From contig CAKPNI010000005.1 of the NCBI GenBank assembly GCA_934168355.1, positions 6,349-70,348 of the forward strand: a stretch of DNA of 64,000 bases, given 5' to 3'. Source of the stretch: an uncultured Clostridia bacterium. GTDB taxonomy: Bacteria > Bacillota > Clostridia > TANB77 > CAG-508. Below the pieces are notes generated by a model that was given only the letters and a program-made list of their open reading frames with translations, had not been told where the DNA came from and searched no databases. Shown here piece by piece: positions 47,966 to 56,678 of this stretch. The position numbers and the translations under genes were made by a program. How positions within the stretch are numbered: the stretch's first letter is position 1; every line of letters begins with the position of its first letter.

Positions 47966-49648
47966 ATGAAATTAAAAATGCCATATGGAATAAGTAACTT
48001 TGAAGAATTAATAAAAGAGGATTATTATTATGTTGATAAAACAAAATACATAGAAAAATTAGAAAATTTACCAGAAAAAAGAATAATGTTTTTACGACCA
48101 AGAAAATTTGGAAAAACACTATTTACAAGTGTATTAGAGTACTACTATGACAAAAATAAAGCAGATGAATTTGAAGAATTATACAAAAATACATATATAG
48201 GAAAAAATCCTACAAAACTAAAAAATAGTTATTCGATATTAAGGTTTAACTTTTCAGGAATAAATACAGAAAATGAAGAAACAACAATGATAGGATTTAA
48301 GGAAAAAGTAATAATATCAATAACAGGCTTTATAAATGCCTATGGACTAGATTTTTATATAAACGAAAATCAAACAGTAGAAGGAATAACAAGAAGCTTA
48401 ATAGAAGCATTTAAAATACAAAAGCCAAAAGAAAAAATATATGTAATAATAGACGAATATGACCATTTTGCAAATGAACTATTAGGATTTCATCCAGAAC
48501 ATTTTAAAAATTTAGTATCAAAAAATGGAAGAGTAAGAAAATGGTATGAAGTGCTAAAAGAAGGAACAGAAACAGTAGTAGATAGAATATTTATAACAGG
48601 GGTAGCACCAATAACGTTGGATAGTTTAACAAGTGGATTTAACATAGGAACAGATATTTCACAAGATATAAGATTTAATGATATGATGGGATTTACCCAA
48701 GGTGAATTAATAGAAATTTTAAACAATCAGGAAATACCATTAGGAGAGCAAGAAAAGATAATACCAATAATGAAAGAAAATTATGATGGATATAAATTTA
48801 ATATAAAAGCTGGAAATCAAATATACAATTCTACTATGTGCCTATATTTTTTATCATCATATACATGGTCAAGAAGAATACCAGACAAATTAATAGACAT
48901 GAACATAGCGAGTGATTATAGCAAAATTGGAAAAATGCTAGATTTATGCCAAGGTGAAAACAGATTAGAAATATTGCAAAAAACAGTGCAAGGAGAACCA
49001 ATAATAAGCGAAATTGTAGAAAAATTTAACCCAGCAATAGAATTTACAGAAAAAGATATGGTATCAATGCTATATTACTTAGGATATTTAACAATTTCAG
49101 GAGATTTAGTTGGAATACCAAAACTTACAATTCCAAATAAAGTAATGAAAGAAATTTATGCAAGTTACTTTATGCAATTAATGAATCAAGAGGCGGAATT
49201 TAGAATAGACAATAATACAAATCAAGAAATATTGATACAATTGGCGATGGAAGGAAGAATAGACAAAATAGTAGAAGTGCTAAGAATATATTTAAGCAAT
49301 TTATCAAATAGAGATATGATTAAATTTGATGAGAAATATATTAAATTAATTTTTTACTGCATTGCAATGAATATAAGTTCATATTCTACAAAATCTGAAA
49401 TGGAAGTAAATAGAAATTATCCAGATATATTGCTTGTACCAAGAGATAGAACAAAAGGATATAAAGCAATAATGGTGGAATTTAAGTATATAAAAAAAGG
49501 AGAAACAGCAAAGCTGGAAGATAAACAAAAAGAAGCAAGAGAGCAGATTGAAAGATATAGTAGTTTTGAGGACATAAAAGATATAGAAGGATTAAGAAAA
49601 TATACTATTGTTGTTGCAGGAAATGAAATTTATGTTCAGGAGATATAG
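47966..49648 (+). CDS. AAA-ATPase-like protein with C-terminal PD-(D/E)XK nuclease domain
   Basis: 560 aa from ATG 47966 (GAGAGGTGG). The opening 'PYGISNFEELIKEDYYYVDKT' and the degenerate Walker A RPRKFGKTLF (about residue 48) mark the AAA-ATPase-like/DUF1703 family, abundant in gut Firmicutes and Bacteroidetes. The C-terminus has YPDILL...MVEFKY, the Asp and Glu-x-Lys of a PD-(D/E)XK nuclease fold. Cellular role unknown; a defence or mobile-element link has been suggested for the family but is not shown here. Confidence 0.85.
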   Translation: MKLKMPYGISNFEELIKEDYYYVDKTKYIEKLENLPEKRIMFLRPRKFGKTLFTSVLEYYYDKNKADEFEELYKNTYIGKNPTKLKNSYSILRFNFSGINTENEETTMIGFKEKVIISITGFINAYGLDFYINENQTVEGITRSLIEAFKIQKPKEKIYVIIDEYDHFANELLGFHPEHFKNLVSKNGRVRKWYEVLKEGTETVVDRIFITGVAPITLDSLTSGFNIGTDISQDIRFNDMMGFTQGELIEILNNQEIPLGEQEKIIPIMKENYDGYKFNIKAGNQIYNSTMCLYFLSSYTWSRRIPDKLIDMNIASDYSKIGKMLDLCQGENRLEILQKTVQGEPIISEIVEKFNPAIEFTEKDMVSMLYYLGYLTISGDLVGIPKLTIPNKVMKEIYASYFMQLMNQEAEFRIDNNTNQEILIQLAMEGRIDKIVEVLRIYLSNLSNRDMIKFDEKYIKLIFYCIAMNISSYSTKSEMEVNRNYPDILLVPRDRTKGYKAIMVEFKYIKKGETAKLEDKQKEAREQIERYSSFEDIKDIEGLRKYTIVVAGNEIYVQEI

Positions 49649-49656
49649 TTTTTTTG

Positions 49657-49694
49657 TTGGGACCGTTTCTTTTCGCGAAAAGAAACGGTCCCAA
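49657..49694 (+). repeat. REP-like palindrome, copy 12 (perfect)
   Basis: 38-bp perfect palindrome with halves TTGGGACCGTTTCTTTTCG / CGAAAAGAAACGGTCCCAA. Followed 10 bp later by the ribosome binding site AAAAAAGGAGG. Confidence 0.95.
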
Positions 49695-49718
49695 TGCAAA
49701 ATAAAAAAGGAGGAAAAA

Positions 49719-50720
49719 ATGAAAGTACTACTATACACAGAAAATGAAAAAATAATATCAAAAAGCGGTTTAGGAAAAGCAATAAAACATCAAATGAATG
49801 CACTAGATGCAGCAAATATTGAATACACAACAAATCCAAAAGACGACTTCGACATAGCACACATAAATTTCTATGGATTAAAATCATATAAACTAGCAAA
49901 AAAATTAAAAAAACAAGGCAAAAAAATAGTATACCATGCACATAGCACAGAAGAAGACTTTAGAAATAGTTTTATATTTTCAAATCAAATATCAAAACTA
50001 TTCAAAAAATGGTTAATAAAATGTTATACATTAGGAGATGCAATAATAACACCAACAGAATACTCAAAAAAATTATTACAAAGCTATGGAATAAAAAACG
50101 ACATATATGTAGTTTCAAATGGTGTAGAATTGAAAAATTTCCAACATGACGAAAAAGCCGGGGAAAAATTTAGAGAAAAATATAATTTCAAAAAAGAAGA
50201 AAAAGTAATTGTAGGAATAGGCTTATATATTGAAAGAAAAGGAATAATAGACTTTGTAGAACTTGCAAAAAAAATGCCTGAATATAAATTTATATGGTTT
50301 GGATATAGTCCATTAATTTTCTCAAGAAAAAATGTAAGAAAAGCAGTTAATACGAAGCTTGAAAATTTAACATTTGCGGGATATGTAGAACAAGAAACAA
50401 TTTGCCAAGCTTTAAATGGATGTGATGTGTATATTGCACCAACTTATGAGGAAACCGAAGGAATAACAATTATAGAAGCGGCAAGTTGTAAAACTAATAT
50501 GGTTGTAAGAGATATACCTGTTTTTAATGGGTGGCTTATTGATGAACAAAATGTTTATATGGCAAGAAATGTGAATGAATTTAAAGAGAAAATAGAAAAG
50601 ATTATTAATAGGAATTTGCCAAGTTTGGTTCAAAATGCTTATAATATAGCAGAAGAAAGAAAAAGCAAAAATATTGGTATAAAGTTAAAAAATATATATT
50701 CAAATTTAATAAATAATTAA
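49719..50720 (+). CDS. GT4-family glycosyltransferase (glycolipid type)
   Basis: 333 aa from ATG 49719. GT-B fold; the C-terminal nucleotide-sugar site has 'APTYEETEGITIIEAASC' with the EX7E-type Glu pair. The pattern resembles BgsA-like enzymes that add a second glucose to glucosyl-diacylglycerol. With the next gene it forms a pair as in Gram-positive glycolipid synthesis; lipid acceptor and sugar are inferred from that context only. Confidence 0.8.
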   Translation: MKVLLYTENEKIISKSGLGKAIKHQMNALDAANIEYTTNPKDDFDIAHINFYGLKSYKLAKKLKKQGKKIVYHAHSTEEDFRNSFIFSNQISKLFKKWLIKCYTLGDAIITPTEYSKKLLQSYGIKNDIYVVSNGVELKNFQHDEKAGEKFREKYNFKKEEKVIVGIGLYIERKGIIDFVELAKKMPEYKFIWFGYSPLIFSRKNVRKAVNTKLENLTFAGYVEQETICQALNGCDVYIAPTYEETEGITIIEAASCKTNMVVRDIPVFNGWLIDEQNVYMARNVNEFKEKIEKIINRNLPSLVQNAYNIAEERKSKNIGIKLKNIYSNLINN

Positions 50721-50810
50721 TGAAATCTTAATAAAGTTATGTTATAATGGCTTTGTTAAGATTTTTAATTAAAAAGCACTACAAAACGAAAAAACAAAGG
50801 GGAAATAAAA

Positions 50811-52046
50811 ATGAGAATAGGATTATTCACAGACTCATATCCGCCATACATAAATGGAGTATCAACAAGCGTATACAATCTAAGAGAAGCACTAAAAAAA
50901 TTAGGACATACGGTTTACATAGTAACAGTAAATGATAGTATAATAAAACACGAATACGACGAAAAAGAAAAAATACTAAGAATACCGGGAATACCAATAG
51001 GAATATATGATTATAGATTGAGCGAAATATACTCGATATCGACAGTAAAAATGATAAAAAACTGGAATTTGGATGTAATACATTCACATACAGAATTTGG
51101 AGTAGGAATATTTGCAAGAATACTGTCAAAAAAATTCAAAATACCGCTTGTCCATACATATCATACATTATATGAAGACTACACACATTATATTACACAT
51201 AATCATTTTAATAAATTAAGCAAAAAAATAGTAAAAGACTTAACAAAAATATATTGTGTAAAAACAGCAAAAAAAACAATAGTGCCAACAGACAAAATAT
51301 ACAAATTATTCAAAGAAAAATACATGATAAAAAAAAATATATGTGTAATCCCAAGTGGAATAGATGTAGAAAGATTTTTTGAAGAAAATGTAAAAAAAGA
51401 TAAAGTTGAACAAATAAAGGAAAAACATGGAATTGGAGAAGATGACTTTACAATTATATTTGTTGGAAGATTAGCATCTGAAAAAAATATAGAATTTCTA
51501 TTAAATGCACAAAGAAAATTAATAGAAAAAAGAATTACAAATATAAAACTGCTAATAGTTGGAGATGGACCAGAAAAAGAAAATTATATCAATATATCTC
51601 GAAAACTTAATATATTTGACAAAGTAATATTTACAGGAAAAATTGAGCAGGAAGAAATTCAATATTATTACCAATGTGCAGATGCATTTGTAACAGCTTC
51701 AAACTCAGAAACCCAAGGCTTGACAGTAATAGAAGCAATGGCAGCAGGGGTTGTTCCAATCTGTATAAATGATATGGCATTTATGGATATGGTACCTAAG
51801 GAAAGTTTGTTTAGTAACCAAAATGAATATATAAATAGACTTATTACATTTTCAAAAGATGAAGAATTAAGAAAAAAATATAAAGTAGAAATTAGAAAAA
51901 AAGCAGAAGCATACAGTTCAAAAGCTTATGCTCAAAAGGTACTTGATGTATATAATGGAGTGCTATATGGAGGAAAAAAAGATAATACATTAAAAAGTAA
52001 AGGATTAGGAAATGAAAAAGAAAAAATGGTTGGGAATTTTATTTAA
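50811..52046 (+). CDS. GT4-family glycosyltransferase (diacylglycerol glucosyltransferase-like)
   Basis: 411 aa. The N-terminus 'IGLFTDSYPPYINGVSTSV' and 'SHTEFGVGIFAR' are typical of processive or monoglycosyl-diacylglycerol synthases (BgsB/alMGS-like); the donor site is 'SNSETQGLTVIEAMAAG'. A TATAAT at 50743-50748 suggests its own promoter. Ribosome binding site AAAGGGG. It would catalyse the first sugar transfer onto diacylglycerol, a membrane glycolipid and lipoteichoic-acid anchor (inference). Confidence 0.82.
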   Translation: MRIGLFTDSYPPYINGVSTSVYNLREALKKLGHTVYIVTVNDSIIKHEYDEKEKILRIPGIPIGIYDYRLSEIYSISTVKMIKNWNLDVIHSHTEFGVGIFARILSKKFKIPLVHTYHTLYEDYTHYITHNHFNKLSKKIVKDLTKIYCVKTAKKTIVPTDKIYKLFKEKYMIKKNICVIPSGIDVERFFEENVKKDKVEQIKEKHGIGEDDFTIIFVGRLASEKNIEFLLNAQRKLIEKRITNIKLLIVGDGPEKENYINISRKLNIFDKVIFTGKIEQEEIQYYYQCADAFVTASNSETQGLTVIEAMAAGVVPICINDMAFMDMVPKESLFSNQNEYINRLITFSKDEELRKKYKVEIRKKAEAYSSKAYAQKVLDVYNGVLYGGKKDNTLKSKGLGNEKEKMVGNFI

Positions 52047-52581
52047 TGTAGTTACAGTAATTATGACTATATTAATAGTAATTTTTATTATTTATGGAAT
52101 AAAATTAGGAATATTTAGAGATAAAAACATTTTAATTGATTATATGAAAAAATTTGGAGTTTTTGCACCACTTATTTTTATATTTATTCAAATTGTTCAA
52201 GTTGTTTTTCCTGTAATACCGGGTGGGGCAAGTTGCTTAGCAGGTGTTCTTGCCTTTGGCTCGGTTTGGGGATTTGTTTATAATGAGATAGGTCTTGTAA
52301 TTGGTTCGGTTGCAGCATATTATTTGTCTAAAATATATGGACTTAGACTTATAAATAGTTTGTTTAAAAAAGAACAGGTGGATAAGTATTTGGGATATAT
52401 AAGAAATAATAAGTTTGAAAAAGTTTTCTTATGGGGAATTGTTTTGCCTGGTCTTCCAGATGACCTTTTGTGCTATATTGCGGGGCTAAGTAATATTTCT
52501 TTTAAGAAATTTTTAGCTATAATTATTTTGGGTAAGCCTTTGGCCTTACTTATGTATAGTGTTTTTGCTTATGTGATTTGA
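52012..52581 (+). CDS. TVP38/TMEM64-family membrane protein
   Basis: 189 aa with about five hydrophobic segments. The family signature region 'VFPVIPGGASCLAGVLAFG' followed by 'GSVAAYYLSKIYG' identifies the VTT/DedA-like group, implicated in lipid scrambling. It overlaps the preceding glycosyltransferase by 35 bases, which supports a joint role in glycolipid synthesis or flipping. Confidence 0.85.
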   Translation: MKKKKWLGILFNVVTVIMTILIVIFIIYGIKLGIFRDKNILIDYMKKFGVFAPLIFIFIQIVQVVFPVIPGGASCLAGVLAFGSVWGFVYNEIGLVIGSVAAYYLSKIYGLRLINSLFKKEQVDKYLGYIRNNKFEKVFLWGIVLPGLPDDLLCYIAGLSNISFKKFLAIIILGKPLALLMYSVFAYVI

Positions 52582-52602
52582 ATATAATTTAAAACAATCA
52601 TA

Positions 52603-52631
52603 TTGACTTTATATAACTTTTAATGTAGAAT
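52603..52631 (+). promoter_or_regulatory. Promoter of the YihY-family gene
   Basis: TTGACT, 17-bp spacer, TAGAAT. Confidence 0.65.
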
Positions 52632-52687
52632 TCAAATAATAAAATTCAAAGATATTTGTATGTTGGCAGTTTTGGGGGATGTTAGAC

Positions 52688-53515
52688 ATGGAAAAAATAA
52701 AAAAATGGTATAAAGAGATTGCAAAATTAATGTATAATGTAAAAGTGGACCGAATAGGAGAATGTTCGGCCCAGTGTGCATATTACACAATTTTGTCCTT
52801 TATACCATTTATTATTTTGCTTATTACTTTAATTCAATATACAAATATTAGGCCACAAACTCTATTTGAAGCAATTTCTAAGATTATTCCATCAGGCATG
52901 AATGAATTTGTTTTAAGCATTGTTCAGGAGGTTTATTCTAAATCAATAGGTACAGTTTCAATATCTATAGTTTTTACGATTTGGGCCGCAGGAAAGGGAC
53001 TGTTTGCATTGACAAAAGGATTACAGGTTGTTTATAAAACAAATGATAAGAAACAAAGTTCATATATTTATTTAAGACTTAATGTGCTTTTTGAAACAGT
53101 TTTGTTTATTGTATTAATTGTTGTAGGGCTTACTATGCTTGTGTTTGGCGATAGTTTGAAAAATATTATACAAAGGTATTTTGGAGGACTTGAAAATTTT
53201 AATACAATTTCTTTTATTTTTACCGAGGTTTTGTTTATTTTTGCTACTTTTCTTGTATTTTTGTTATTATATAGATTTATGCCAAAACATAAGGTGACAT
53301 TTAAAAGCCAGTTATGGGGAGCTATTTTTGGTGCAATTGCTCTTAATGTAGTTTCTTTTGTATTTTCTAAGTATCTATATATTTTTAAAGGTTTTTCTTG
53401 GACTTATGGAAGTTTAACTACTTTGATGCTTATAATGATGTGGACTTATTCTTGTTTTTATACTGTGTTTTTGGGAGCGGAATTTAACAAATGGGTAACT
53501 AAATCTAAAATATAA
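52688..53515 (+). CDS. YihY/BrkB-family membrane protein
   Basis: 275 aa with six hydrophobic segments. The opening 'AQCAYYTILSFIPFIILLI' and the ending 'YGSLTTLMLIMMWTYSCFYTVFLGAEFN' are diagnostic. Family function is uncertain. ATG 52688 is preferred over ATG 52679, because GGGGG directly abuts the latter and spaces correctly for the former. Confidence 0.88.
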   Translation: MEKIKKWYKEIAKLMYNVKVDRIGECSAQCAYYTILSFIPFIILLITLIQYTNIRPQTLFEAISKIIPSGMNEFVLSIVQEVYSKSIGTVSISIVFTIWAAGKGLFALTKGLQVVYKTNDKKQSSYIYLRLNVLFETVLFIVLIVVGLTMLVFGDSLKNIIQRYFGGLENFNTISFIFTEVLFIFATFLVFLLLYRFMPKHKVTFKSQLWGAIFGAIALNVVSFVFSKYLYIFKGFSWTYGSLTTLMLIMMWTYSCFYTVFLGAEFNKWVTKSKI

Positions 53516-53526
53516 GTTCATTAAAT

Positions 53527-53565
53527 ATTACAAATTTATTACATAAATTTTTCAAATATTTTACA
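53527..53565 (-). promoter_or_regulatory. Four-fold WalR-box-like array (minus orientation)
   Basis: ATTACA 53527, ATTACA 53538, TTTTCA 53549 and TTTACA 53560, exact 11-bp period, 15 bp before the -35 of the prepilin/RCC1 gene. Confidence 0.55.
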
Positions 53566-53579
53566 TTTTTAAAAATCAA

Positions 53580-53608
53580 TTGAAAATGATATTTAAGTAT
53601 GCTATATT
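53580..53608 (+). promoter_or_regulatory. Promoter of the prepilin/RCC1 gene
   Basis: TTGAAA, 17-bp spacer, TATATT. Confidence 0.6.
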
Positions 53609-53691
53609 TGAAATGTACTAGTACATAAAAATATACATTAATAGCTATGTGTAAATAGTACATATAAATAAAAGAAAGGATGAAATCAATT

Positions 53692-55387
53692 ATGAAAATT
53701 GAAAAAAATAACATGAGAGGAATTACCTTAATAGCCCTAATAGTCACAATTATAGTGCTTTTAATATTAGCAGGAATATCAATAAGCATGTTAACAGGCC
53801 AAAATGGCATACTAAACAGGGCATCAGAGGCAAAAAACAAAACAGGAGTATCACAGGAAGAAGAAACTGTAAAACTTTCAATATCAGATGCTTTAACACA
53901 AGGGTTAGGAACAATTTCAACAGAAAATTTGCAAAATGTTTTAAGAAACAATGGCTTAAATGGACCATTAACAGGAGATGGACCATGGACATATACAGGA
54001 GAATATAAAAAATATAATATCGAAAAAAGCGGAAGTGTAACAAGCAAAGAGCAAAATAGTGCGTCAAGTGATAAAATTGTGAAAGCACTTGGAGATTATG
54101 GTGTGACCGAAGATAATAGATTGTTGAAGTTGGAGAAGGAAGAAAAAGAGATTGTAGAGGTAAGCGAAAAGATAGATTCAAGATGGTTTAAAGTATTAAA
54201 AGGTGATCCAGTAGAAGAAATTGGAGAAATAGAGAAGGTTTATGATGGATTTGGAAGCTACTATATAATTAATACTAATGGAGAGATATATGCTTGGGGT
54301 GATAACCAATTTGGACAATTGGGAATAGGAAATAAAGAAAATCAAAGTAATCCAGTAAAAATATCTGGATTGACAAATATAGAAAAAATATATATTGAGA
54401 ATGGTTCTACTTTCGCAAAAACAAAAAACGGAGAGGTGTATGCTTGGGGATATAATTATTTTGGACAATTAGGAATAGGAAATAAAGAAAATCAAAGTAT
54501 ACCAGTAAAAATAAATGGGATGGTAAAGGTTGAAGAATTGTACATTGTAGGATTTAGCAATTTTGCGAAAACAAATGATGGAGAAATATATGCGTGGGGA
54601 GTTAATTGGTATGGTGAGTTAGGAATAGGAAATGAACAAAATCAAAGTACCCCAGTAAAAATAGCTGGATTGATAGATATTGAAGAATTATATATTGGAG
54701 AAACTAGGAATTTTGCAAAAAACAAAAATGGAGAGATATATGCTTGGGGTGATAACCAATTTGGACAATTGGGAATAGGAAATGAACAAAATCAAAGTAC
54801 CCCAGTAAAAATAGCTGGATTGATAGATATTGAAGAATTATATATTGGAGGAAGGAGTAATTTTGCAAAAAACAAAAATGGAGAGATATATGCTTGGGGA
54901 TATAATGAGGATGGAGATTTGGGAATAGGAAATAGTGGAAATCAAAGTTTGCCAGTAAAAATAAATGGATTGTCAGATATTGAAAAATTATACCTTGGTG
55001 GAAGTAGTAATTTCGCAAAAAACAAAAATGGAGAAATATATGCTTGGGGAAATAATCAGGACGGACAGCTAGGAATAGGTAATACAGAAAATCAAAATAC
55101 TCCAATAAAAGTTGATGGATTATCAGATGTTCGTGAAATTTTATATGGTGAGTATGTTATAAAAAATGATAACAGAATATATTTGATTAGTGGTCCAACG
55201 AATAATACACCGGAAATGATAGATAATCAAATTCCAAGTTTTAAAGAAAAGGATGAAATCATTAACAAAATTGAGTATGCAGAATATCGGAGATTCATCA
55301 CAGGGTTATAATAATAATTATTATTATACAAATAAAAACAATGTTTATTTACTTGAGTCTATTGTTACTTATCCGGCTCCAGAGTAA
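53692..55387 (+). CDS. Prepilin-headed surface protein with RCC1-like repeats, apparent +1 frameshift at CGG
   Basis: The head NNMRGITLIALIVTIIVLLILAG is a prepilin-like leader and helix, as in the genes at 19392 and 21079. The body holds six 50-residue RCC1-type units (EIYAWG...GQLGIGN...PVKI), expected to form a beta-propeller outside the cell. The zero frame ends RRFITGL after CGG at 55288-55290. Dropping the C gives GDSSQGYNNNYYY...SIVTYPAPE and a stop at 55385-55387, a 32-residue polar tail. With no homologue in view to confirm the tail, this shift is less certain than the other four. Start ATG 53692; ATG 53680 abuts the AAAGG ribosome binding site. Confidence 0.8.
54151..55060 (+). repeat. 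150-bp tandem repeat array (RCC1 units)
   Basis: TATGCNTGGGG recurs with its end at 54300, 54450, 54600, 54750, 54900 and 55050, an exact 150-bp period. Two neighbouring units share a run of almost 70 identical bases (54631 onward and 54781 onward), so recent duplication or gene conversion has occurred. Confidence 0.9.
55288..55290 (+). other. CGG frameshift site 5 (prepilin/RCC1 gene)
   Basis: Context GAA TAT CGG AGA. Dropping C gives TAT GGA GAT TCA and 31 further sense codons. Supported mainly by analogy to the other sites. Confidence 0.65.
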
Positions 55388-55568
55388 TAAATATGTAAGA
55401 TATTCAAATGAGTTTGATGTCTTTGCGAGAACGATAAACGGAGAGGTATATGCTTGGGGAGCTAACGGAAGAGAACAATTGGGAATAGAAAATGATAAAA
55501 ATGATTACCTATATAATATGATTAAAACTTTAAATAGCAAATCATATTTATATAGGTCTTTTTTATAA
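55388..55568 (+). pseudogene. RCC1-repeat remnant
   Basis: Directly after the stop, codons from about 55388 encode VRYSNEFDVFARTINGEVY-AWGANGREQLGIENDKN, clearly one more RCC1 unit, without its own start context, head or ribosome binding site. It appears to be a leftover of a longer or duplicated RCC1 gene. Not in the zero frame of the gene upstream. Confidence 0.7.
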
Positions 55569-55640
55569 TCTCACCAATAGAAAAATTCCCAGTATAAATT
55601 TCTCTCAAATGGAAAAACTTAAAACAAAGGAGAAAAGAAA

Positions 55641-56549
55641 ATGATATACACAATAACTCTAAACCCAGCGTTAGATTACATTATAGCTATCGAGCAAATA
55701 CAGCTAAATGAAATAAACACAAGTCAAGACGAGCATATACTGCCAGGCGGAAAAGGAATAAACGTATCTATAATACTAAAAAGGCTAGAAGTAGATTCTA
55801 TAGCTTTAGGATTTATTTCGGGTTTCACAGGAGAAGAAATAAAAAGACTTGTCGAAACAGAAAAAATAAAAACAGACTTTATAAATTTAAAAACAGGAAA
55901 TTCTAGAATCAATGTAAAAATATTAGAAGAAGAAAAAGAAACAGCAATAAATTCAAAAGGACCGGCAGTAAACAATAAATCAATTGAAGAATTATATCAA
56001 AAATTAGATATCATAAAAAAAGACGATATTTTAGTTCTATCAGGAAGTACTCCAAAAGGAATAGATGAAAGTATTTATGAAAAAATATGTGAAAAAATAA
56101 AAGAAAAAAATATAAAAATTGTTGTAGATTCTACAAAAAATTTGCTATTAAATACTTTAAAATACCAACCATTTTTAATAAAACCAAATCACCATGAGTT
56201 AGGAGAAATATTTAACACAGAAATCACAAATAAAGATGAGGCCTTGGAATATGCAAAAATCTTACAACAAAATGGCGCTAGAAATGTGCTTGTTTCTATG
56301 GGTAGCAAAGGTTCAGTCCTTTTAGACGAAAACGGAAAAACATATAAAAAAGATGTAATAAAAAACAAAAACGTGATAAATACAGTAGGAGCAGGAGATT
56401 CCATGGTAGCAGGATTTTTAGCAGGTTATTTAAAATATCAAAATTATGAAGAAGCCTTAAAATTAGGCATTGCATCAGCTACTGCGACTGTAAATGATGT
56501 ATTTCTTGGAACAAAAGAAAAAATTCTTGAATATTTTAACAGCTTTTAG
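55641..56549 (+). CDS. fruK: 1-phosphofructokinase
   Basis: 302 aa, PfkB/ribokinase family. Converts fructose 1-phosphate from the PTS to fructose 1,6-bisphosphate. The N-terminal motif LPGGKGINVS and the C-terminal NTVGAGDSMVAGF (anion hole and catalytic Asp) are intact. First gene of the fruK-fruA-ptsH-ptsI set; no fruR-type regulator precedes it. Ribosome binding site AAAGGAGAAA. Confidence 0.93.
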   Translation: MIYTITLNPALDYIIAIEQIQLNEINTSQDEHILPGGKGINVSIILKRLEVDSIALGFISGFTGEEIKRLVETEKIKTDFINLKTGNSRINVKILEEEKETAINSKGPAVNNKSIEELYQKLDIIKKDDILVLSGSTPKGIDESIYEKICEKIKEKNIKIVVDSTKNLLLNTLKYQPFLIKPNHHELGEIFNTEITNKDEALEYAKILQQNGARNVLVSMGSKGSVLLDENGKTYKKDVIKNKNVINTVGAGDSMVAGFLAGYLKYQNYEEALKLGIASATATVNDVFLGTKEKILEYFNSF

Positions 56550-56569
56550 TCAAAATAAAAATATAAATT

Positions 56570-56668
56570 GTTCCGTTGGGACCGGGTCTTTTTGAAACAT
56601 TCCCCATTTAAGAACCGTCCCCCAAATGGGGAATCCCCAACAGAGAACCGTCCCCAAATGGGGAGAAA
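56570..56668 (+). repeat. REP-like element, copy 13 (compound)
   Basis: A degenerate GTTGGGACCGGGTCTTTTTGAAACAT joined to CCCCATTTAAGAACCGTCCCCC and AATGGGGAATCCCCAACAGAGAACCGTCCCC. Contains both subtypes, so one copy probably inserted into another. Ends at the fruA ribosome binding site GGGGAGAAAGG and is open in its frame. Confidence 0.85.
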
Positions 56669-56678
56669 GGAAAAAACG

